This document shows, piece by piece, positions 7,135 to 11,408 of a stretch of DNA of 11,408 nt. Every line of letters starts with the position of its first letter. The stretch's first letter is position 1. Position numbers and translations under genes: made by a program. The notes below the pieces were generated by a model. It made no database searches. It was not told where the DNA came from and was given only the letters and a program-made list of their open reading frames with translations. The stretch lies in assembly GCA_003567055.1 (NCBI GenBank), contig PXAW01000612.1, forward strand, positions 1-11,408, in the 5' to 3' direction. This DNA comes from Hyphomicrobiales bacterium (GTDB lineage Bacteria > Pseudomonadota > Alphaproteobacteria > Rhizobiales > Beijerinckiaceae).

Positions 7135-7809
7135 ATGACCTTTTCCATCGTTGCGCGCTGTCCCCAATCCGGCCATTTCGGCATCGCCGCCGCCACCGCT
7201 TTGCCCGCCGTCGGCAAACTCGTCACGCATGCCCATCCACATGCCGGGGCGGTGGCGACGCAGGCTTTGCTCAACCCTTATCTCGGGATTGATGGTGTTC
7301 AGATGCTGCGCGAAGGCGCCGGCGCCGCAGAGGCAAAGGCGGCCCTGTGCGCGCGCGACCCGCGCATCGAAGCGCGGCAATTCGGTATCGTCGACGCTGC
7401 CGGGCGCGCTGTCACCCATACCGGCGCGGAAAATCTCGCCTGGGCCGGTGCTCTGACAGGGGAGGGCTATGCCGTTCAGGGCAATCGGCTTGCCGGCGCG
7501 CATGTCGTGCATGCCATTGCGGATGCTTTCACCCGCGAGCCCGGCGCATCTTTGCCGAGCCGCCTGATCGCGGCGCTCGAAGCCGGAGCGGCAGCCGGTG
7601 GCGATCTCGAGGGCGAGCGTTCCGCGACGATCTACATCGTGGCCGACGAGGAATACCCGCTATGGGATATCCGCGTCGACGAGCACCGCGAACCCATCGC
7701 CGAGTTGCGGCGGCTGCACGATATCTTCGCCCGCGATCTGCTGCCGCATATCAGGAAGATGCCGAGCCGCGCCGATCCCGGCGGTGCGGGCGAGGATTGC
7801 GTCGTCTGA
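7135..7809 (+). CDS. DUF1028 family protein, predicted Ntn-hydrolase fold
   Basis: 224 aa, no signal peptide. Recognised from family-typical segments: MTFSIVAR (1-8), GAVATQALLNPYLG (38-51), RQFGIVDAAGRAVTHTG (81-97), WAGALTGEGYAVQGNRLAG (103-121) and the C-terminal DIRVDEHREPIAELRRL (178-194). The family's reaction is unknown. From memory it belongs to the Ntn-hydrolase clan, whose enzymes use the residue exposed after Met removal as nucleophile; here that would be Thr2. An upstream in-frame ATG at 7123 would bury Thr2 behind MRLIM, so I reject it. The length suits a stand-alone family member without the peptidoglycan-binding extension some have. The gene converges on the 5-oxoprolinase operon, with 17 bases between stop codons. 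Inference: an amidohydrolase acting on a peptide, amide or gamma-glutamyl compound that could feed pyroglutamate metabolism. That role is not shown by the sequence. Confidence 0.85.
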   Translation: MTFSIVARCPQSGHFGIAAATALPAVGKLVTHAHPHAGAVATQALLNPYLGIDGVQMLREGAGAAEAKAALCARDPRIEARQFGIVDAAGRAVTHTGAENLAWAGALTGEGYAVQGNRLAGAHVVHAIADAFTREPGASLPSRLIAALEAGAAAGGDLEGERSATIYIVADEEYPLWDIRVDEHREPIAELRRLHDIFARDLLPHIRKMPSRADPGGAGEDCVV

Positions 7810-7811
7810 TC

Positions 7812-7824
7812 CGGCGCAGCGCCG
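7812..7824. terminator. Short GC-rich dyad between convergent stop codons
   Basis: CGGCGC A GCGCCG forms a perfect inverted repeat between the DUF1028 stop (7807-7809) and the pxpA stop (7827-7829). It could serve as a two-way transcription barrier, but the loop is very tight and neither side has a T-run, so its terminator role is doubtful. Confidence 0.3.
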
Positions 7825-7826
7825 AT

Positions 7827-8594
7827 TCAGGCTTCGATGAAGGGGCGCACGGCGATGCCCTTCGCGGTGAGCGCGTCACGCACGGCGCGGGCCATGCCGA
7901 CGGCGGCGGGATTGTCGCCATGCACGCAGATCGAATCGATCTGCGCCTTGATCCTGCCGCCCGTGACGGTGGTGATCTCGCCATCCTCGACCATACGCAG
8001 CACCCGGGCCGCCGCGAGGGTCGGATCGTGGATGACGGCGCCTTCGACCTTGCGGCTGGTGAGGTTGCCGGTATCGTCATAGGTGCGGTCCGCGAAGGCC
8101 TCGCGGGCCATGGGCAGGCCGAGTTTCTCCGCCGCGCGCTCGGTCGCCTGCGTGGGCATGACCATATAGACCAGCGTCGCGTCAACGCCCTTGATGGCAC
8201 GCCCGATCGCCATGGCGATGTCGTCATCGGCCTGGGACAGATTGCCGAGCGCTCCGTGCGGCTTGACATGGGTGACCTTGTGGCCGGCAAGCGTTGCGCA
8301 GGCCTGCAACGCGCCGATCTGATAGGCGACCTGCTTCTCCAGATCGTCCATGGAATGGCCCGAGATCACGCGCCGGCCGAAGCCCCAGAGGTCGTTGAAG
8401 CCGGGATGCGCGCCGATGGCGACGCCCTTCTGGCGGGCGAGGGCGGCGGTGTCGTGCATGATACCGGGATCGCCCGCATGCCAGCCGCAGGCGACATTGG
8501 CGGAGGTCACGATGTCGAGCATGGCCGCGTCGTCGCCCATTTTCCAGGCGCCGAAACCCTCGCCCATGTCGCAGTTGAGATCGACGCGCATCAT
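7827..8594 (-). CDS. pxpA: 5-oxoprolinase subunit PxpA (LamB/YcsF family)
   Basis: 255 aa, full family length. Family motifs in order: [11 protein letters not shown] (5-15), [11 protein letters not shown] (33-43), [13 protein letters not shown] (63-75), HVKPHGAL (109-116), [10 protein letters not shown] (165-174) and SICVHGDNP (221-229). Known: with PxpB and PxpC it forms the prokaryotic ATP-dependent 5-oxoprolinase, which opens pyroglutamate to L-glutamate in the cytoplasm. It is the last gene of the operon. Its ATG overlaps the pxpC stop as ATGA, and an AGGAGG-type ribosome binding site sits within the pxpC end, so translation is probably coupled. A second ATG follows directly, so the protein may start MRVDLN. 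Oddity: the usual KPHGALYN motif reads KPHGALGN, with Gly117 in place of Tyr (codon 8244-8246). Older names for the family are lactam utilization protein LamB and YcsF. Confidence 0.95.
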   Translation of the reverse strand: MMRVDLNCDMGEGFGAWKMGDDAAMLDIVTSANVACGWHAGDPGIMHDTAALARQKGVAIGAHPGFNDLWGFGRRVISGHSMDDLEKQVAYQIGALQACATLAGHKVTHVKPHGALGNLSQADDDIAMAIGRAIKGVDATLVYMVMPTQATERAAEKLGLPMAREAFADRTYDDTGNLTSRKVEGAVIHDPTLAAARVLRMVEDGEITTVTGGRIKAQIDSICVHGDNPAAVGMARAVRDALTAKGIAVRPFIEA

Positions 8595-9628
8595 GCTGTC
8601 TCCTCCTCGAAAAAGTCTGCCCGGGCATCGACCATGCCGCCGACGAGGTTGAGCGCCAGCAGCCTTTCGCTGGTCAGATCCAGCGAGCCTGCCGGGATCA
8701 GTCTCTCGTGCAACCCGGCGCGCCGTTGTGCCGCCTCCCGCGCCGCCGCAACGGCCTCATCCTGCGAGACCGCCTGAAAACGCACCGTATCACCGGGGCG
8801 CAGTTGCGCAAAACGTGCGAGATCCGCGCTGATGATCGTTGCGATCTTCGGGTAACCGCCGGTGGTCTGGCGATCGGCCATCAGTACGATCGGTTCGCCC
8901 GATCCGGGAACCTGAATCGCGCCGGTGACGATGCCGTCGGAGATGATGTTGAACCCGTCTGCATGCTCGATCACGGGGCCGTTCAGCCGGTATCCCATGC
9001 GATCGGCCTGACGCGACAGGGTGTAGGTGCTGTCGAAGAAGGTGGCGAGACCGGCCTGCGTGAAATGATCATCCTGCGGGCCGCACAGCACGCGGATGGG
9101 GCCGCGCGCCGGTTCGGGCGGATCGGGCAGGGTGAGATCGTCGCCCGCCGGTGCATCAAGCCGTAATGGCAGGACGGCGCCGGCTTGCAGCGGTTTGCCG
9201 TCGAGCCCGCCGATGGCTGCGCGCCGGTGCAGCGAGCGGCTGCCGAGCATCGGTTCGACGGCGAGGCCGCCGGCAATGGCGAGCATGGCGTAAACGCCTT
9301 GCCGCGCAGGGCCGACGCTGAATGCGTCCCCGGCCCGCAGGGTGACGCTGGTCTGCGGCGCGACGGCTTCGCCCTCCACGGTCAGGGTCGAATCCGCCCC
9401 CGCCAGCGCGATGCGGATCTCGCCCTCCCTGACCTTGAAGCGACCGCCGAGCCCGGCAAACTCGATCGCCGCCTCGTCCGGATCATTGCCGACGAGCAGG
9501 TTGGCGAGGGTGAGCGCATCGCGGTCCATGGCGCCCGCAGGGCCGACACCGTAACGCTGCAATCCGTAACGCCCGGCATCCTGAATCGTGGTTGCAGGGC
9601 CGCAATCAATGACCTCGATCTCAGCCAT
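8591..9628 (-). CDS. pxpC: 5-oxoprolinase subunit PxpC (KipA/AHS2, biotin-dependent carboxylase-like family)
   Basis: 345 aa from the ATG at 9626-9628. Motifs: [16 protein letters not shown] (13-28), GAMDRDAL (32-39), GSRSLHRR (129-136), [20 protein letters not shown] (238-257) and [15 protein letters not shown] (259-273). Known: partners PxpB in the 5-oxoprolinase complex; the KipI/KipA pair are the Bacillus homologues. The frame is open further upstream, but the added residues are basic and unlike the family, and AGAGG six bases before this ATG supports the choice. It overlaps the pxpB end by eight bases (9621-9628) and the pxpA start by four. The C-terminal tail (about 286-345) runs past the last conserved block and is rich in Ala, Arg and Leu. 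Confidence 0.95.
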   Translation of the reverse strand: MAEIEVIDCGPATTIQDAGRYGLQRYGVGPAGAMDRDALTLANLLVGNDPDEAAIEFAGLGGRFKVREGEIRIALAGADSTLTVEGEAVAPQTSVTLRAGDAFSVGPARQGVYAMLAIAGGLAVEPMLGSRSLHRRAAIGGLDGKPLQAGAVLPLRLDAPAGDDLTLPDPPEPARGPIRVLCGPQDDHFTQAGLATFFDSTYTLSRQADRMGYRLNGPVIEHADGFNIISDGIVTGAIQVPGSGEPIVLMADRQTTGGYPKIATIISADLARFAQLRPGDTVRFQAVSQDEAVAAAREAAQRRAGLHERLIPAGSLDLTSERLLALNLVGGMVDARADFFEEETA

Positions 9629-10376
9629 GCCCGGCCTCTTTTTCGCTCTGTTCTTGTCTGACCTCCTGCGCGATCCATTCGCCCGCAGCGGCGGCCTCGT
9701 CGAGCTGCGCCCAGTCACTTTCCGGGATGGGCGCGAACACGATTTCGTCGCCGGCATCGATCAGGAAGGCGGGATCGCGCGCCGGCATGAAGTTGCGTAC
9801 CGGCGTGCGCCCGATCAGATTCCAGCCGGACGGCGCCTCGATCGAGGCGATATTGGCCTGATCACCCCCGATCGCGATCGTACCCGCCGGCGTGACCTCG
9901 CGCGGATCGGTGCGCCGGGGCGTGGCAAGGGTGGGGTCGAGCCCGGCGAGATAACAGAAGCCGGGGGTGAAGCCGAGCATCGCCACGGTATAGACGGCGC
10001 CCGAATGCCGCGCGATCACCTCGTCCGGGGCGAGCCCGCGCGCCTTGGCGAGATCTTCGAGATCGACGCCGTAGGCGCCGCCATAGACCACCGGCACCCG
10101 CCAGCGGCGCGGCGTCTTGGCGCTGCTCTCGAGGTTGCCGAGCAGCGCCCGGACGGCGCTCTCGATCTGCGCATGGTCGGTGACGAGGGGATCGAAATGC
10201 ACCAGCAGCGCACGATAGGTGGGAACCGTCTCCAGAAGACCCTCCGGCGGCGCGGCTGCGAGCGCGGCATCGAGATCAAGGGCGAGCGCGTTGAGATGCG
10301 GATCGACAACGCGCCCGAATTCGACGCTCAGAGCTGCATCTCCGCAAGGAAGAAAGGCCGGATCGGCGGTTGTCAC
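9621..10376 (-). CDS. pxpB: 5-oxoprolinase subunit PxpB (KipI/AHS1 family)
   Basis: 251 aa, first gene of the pxpB-pxpC-pxpA operon. Motifs: PCGDAALSVEFG (10-21), HFDPLVTD (60-67), VPVVYGGAYGVDLEDLA (94-110), LGFTPGFCYLAGLDPTL (134-150), TPRRTDPRE (152-160), PAGTIAIGGDQANI (163-176) and GWNLIGRTP (184-192). Known: subunit of ATP-dependent 5-oxoprolinase; KipI homologues also inhibit the KinA kinase in Bacillus, a role not implied here. Start chosen at GTG 10374-10376, because GGGAGGA (10381-10387) stands four bases upstream. An in-frame GTG at 10404-10406 would place that ribosome binding site inside the gene, next to a hairpin. The segment before GW reads IEAPSGW where many homologues have a YPxxSPGGW pattern, a mild variant. 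The AT-rich stretch ahead of it probably holds the operon promoter. Confidence 0.94.
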   Translation of the reverse strand: MTTADPAFLPCGDAALSVEFGRVVDPHLNALALDLDAALAAAPPEGLLETVPTYRALLVHFDPLVTDHAQIESAVRALLGNLESSAKTPRRWRVPVVYGGAYGVDLEDLAKARGLAPDEVIARHSGAVYTVAMLGFTPGFCYLAGLDPTLATPRRTDPREVTPAGTIAIGGDQANIASIEAPSGWNLIGRTPVRNFMPARDPAFLIDAGDEIVFAPIPESDWAQLDEAAAAGEWIAQEVRQEQSEKEAGHG

Positions 10377-10380
10377 GCAT

Positions 10381-10387
10381 TCCTCCC
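10381..10387 (-). promoter_or_regulatory. Ribosome binding site GGGAGGA for pxpB
   Basis: A near-ideal Shine-Dalgarno sequence, four bases before GTG 10376. It decides that start over the in-frame GTG at 10406. An ATG at 10378-10380 is out of frame and too close. Confidence 0.65.
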
Positions 10388-10405
10388 GCAGAGAGCATCG
10401 GACCA

Positions 10406-10423
10406 CACCCCGGAGGCGGGGTG
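10406..10423 (-). promoter_or_regulatory. GC-rich hairpin in the pxpB leader
   Basis: CACCCCG (10406-10412) and CGGGGTG (10417-10423) form a seven-pair stem around a four-base loop. It lies 30 bases upstream of the pxpB start and has no T-run. It may limit read-through from the upstream monooxygenase gene or shape the leader. Confidence 0.35.
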
Positions 10424-10480
10424 GCTACAATATCAATAATGCCTATATTTTATCATCATTTTGTCGATAAGCAAGCAATC
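10424..10480 (-). promoter_or_regulatory. AT-rich probable promoter/operator region of pxpBCA
   Basis: An abrupt AT-rich island lies between the monooxygenase 3' end and pxpB. It holds an inverted repeat TTATC (10450-10454), 11 bases, GATAA (10466-10470). On the minus strand, TTGCTT followed after 17 bases by TGATAA is a weak sigma-70-like pair, and TCGACA resembles a -35. No single promoter stands out. The position suggests a regulated promoter separate from the upstream gene. Confidence 0.35.
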
Positions 10481-10513
10481 ATCTTCCAGCTTCGCAAATC
10501 GCTGCCATGCCCG

Positions 10514-11408
10514 TCACGGCTGCCAGCCATAGATCCAGGCATAGCGTTCGGCCATTCCTTCGGCTCCCAGCCTGCGCATGACCAGGTTGCGTCCGATACC
10601 GGCAAGCAGGCCCGCATGGTAGATCCGCCCATTGCGGCGCGCGGTCGCCTGTATCCGACGCACTCGTTGACCTCGCAACTTAGCATAGCGATTCAGGGCA
10701 TCAACCGGTTTATGTGGCATGTCATGGAGCGCATGGGCCAGGATTGCCGCATCCTCGATCGCCATCGCGGCCCCCTGTGCCATGAAAGGCAGGACGGGAT
10801 GGGCGGCATCGCCCAGAAGCGCGACCCGCCCGCGTGCAAGCGCTCCCACGGAGAGGTCGTGCAGCGACCATAACAGCCATTCCTGCGGCGCGGCGAGGAG
10901 GCGCTGCAGGGGCTTGGCTGCGCCGGCAAAGGCCGCGAGCAGCTCCGCGCGTTCTCCCGGCTCGGACCAGCCGATCGCGGCCTTCGGCTGGCGGCGGATC
11001 GCCACGATGTTGAGCTTGCGCCCGGCGCTGACGGGGTAATGCACGATATGGCCCTGCGGCCCGAGCCAGAGCCCGGTTTCGTCCCCCGCGAGTTCCGGCG
11101 GGGCATCCTTGCGCGCGATGGTAGCGCGCCAGGCGACATAACCCTGAAAGGCCGGTACGCGGGCATCATTGATCAGCGGGCGGGCTTTCGACCAGGCCCC
11201 GTCCGCCCCGACGACGATTGCACTCGCCATATCCTCGCGCCGTTCGCCCGAGCGCGTGAAACCGAGGGCGACATGGCCGTCCTGCTGGTCGAGATGCTCG
11301 AGCGTGCGCCCCATCAGCAGGCGGATATTGGGCTGGGCGCGCACGGCGTCGAGCAGGATCGTCTGAAGATCGGCGCGGTGGATGACGTAGTTCGCGGCCC
11401 CGAAGCGC
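10514..11408 (-). CDS. FAD-dependent aromatic-ring monooxygenase (class A, salicylate hydroxylase-like), 3' part
   Basis: 297 codons are visible; the gene continues past the right edge, so the N-terminal GxGxxG FAD-binding fold is not seen. The fragment opens RFGAANYVIHRADLQTILLD, matching the region before the substrate domain. It has the DG motif GADGAWSKAR (visible residues 67-76) and the GD motif LLGDAAHPVLPFMAQGAAMAIEDA (from about 197), which contacts the FAD ribityl chain. Known: these enzymes use NAD(P)H and oxygen to hydroxylate aromatic rings (salicylate, 3-hydroxybenzoate, 6-hydroxynicotinate and others). The substrate cannot be told from this part. It ends AYAWIYGWQ-Pro with TGA at 10514-10516, and 137 bases separate it from pxpB on the same strand. 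A functional tie to 5-oxoprolinase is uncertain. Confidence 0.88.
   Translation of the reverse strand, partial: RFGAANYVIHRADLQTILLDAVRAQPNIRLLMGRTLEHLDQQDGHVALGFTRSGERREDMASAIVVGADGAWSKARPLINDARVPAFQGYVAWRATIARKDAPPELAGDETGLWLGPQGHIVHYPVSAGRKLNIVAIRRQPKAAIGWSEPGERAELLAAFAGAAKPLQRLLAAPQEWLLWSLHDLSVGALARGRVALLGDAAHPVLPFMAQGAAMAIEDAAILAHALHDMPHKPVDALNRYAKLRGQRVRRIQATARRNGRIYHAGLLAGIGRNLVMRRLGAEGMAERYAWIYGWQP

Noticed and set aside
7011..7292. 93-codon ORF beginning in the region before DUF1028
   Set aside because: It overlaps the DUF1028 gene out of frame, turns Arg/His-rich there, and has no clear ribosome binding site.
7347..8777. 476-codon plus-strand ORF spanning the DUF1028 end and pxpA
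   Set aside because: It crosses two well-supported genes in the wrong frame or strand, and its product is Arg/Gly-rich shadow sequence.
9588..10439. 283-codon plus-strand ORF opposite pxpB
   Set aside because: It is antisense to pxpB, whose motifs are unmistakable, and no family features are seen.

Overview
The window reads as chromosomal DNA from a GC-rich proteobacterium, most likely an alphaproteobacterium. I infer this from the high GC content, GC-biased third codon positions, GTG and TTG starts, and multi-PAS GGDEF/EAL proteins. No database search was possible, so the lineage is a guess. There are eight substantial genes, two of them cut by the window edges. I see no tRNA, rRNA, CRISPR array, insertion sequence or phage gene.

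Left part (1-1062): the 5' part of a histidine/aromatic amino acid ammonia-lyase gene on the minus strand, with an intact Ala-Ser-Gly cofactor motif. It is followed by a 523-base divergent intergenic region. The middle of that region is strongly AT-rich and holds three related near-palindromes and a TATAAT box. Its right end holds a 19-codon leader ORF with a good ribosome binding site, in frame with the next gene.

Centre (1063-6921): two large soluble cyclic di-GMP signalling proteins encoded tail to tail with 27 bases between them. The plus-strand protein (739 aa; two PAS, GGDEF, EAL) has an intact EAL phosphodiesterase site but a GGDEF domain altered at a nucleotide-contact position and at the I-site. 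The minus-strand protein (1203 aa; six PAS, GGDEF, EAL) has a textbook GGDEF site with its I-site, but lacks the conserved glutamate of the AEGVE motif in its EAL domain. The pair therefore looks like one c-di-GMP degrader and one c-di-GMP maker.

Right part (7135-11408): a DUF1028 protein (plus strand; predicted Ntn-hydrolase fold, function unknown) converges on a minus-strand operon pxpB-pxpC-pxpA. That operon encodes the three subunits of prokaryotic ATP-dependent 5-oxoprolinase, which turns pyroglutamate into glutamate. The reading frames overlap by 8 and 4 bases, so translation is probably coupled. Upstream of pxpB lies the 3' part of a class A FAD-dependent aromatic-ring monooxygenase gene, also on the minus strand.

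Taken together, the metabolic genes point to scavenging of amino-acid-derived nitrogen and carbon (ammonia-lyase, 5-oxoprolinase, a DUF1028 hydrolase candidate, an aromatic hydroxylase), with a c-di-GMP control pair set between them. Any functional link between the two groups is inferred from adjacency only. I see no convincing wholly new system. The best leads are the complementary c-di-GMP pair, the leader ORF before the phosphodiesterase, the motif cluster in the divergent promoter region, and the DUF1028/5-oxoprolinase neighbourhood.
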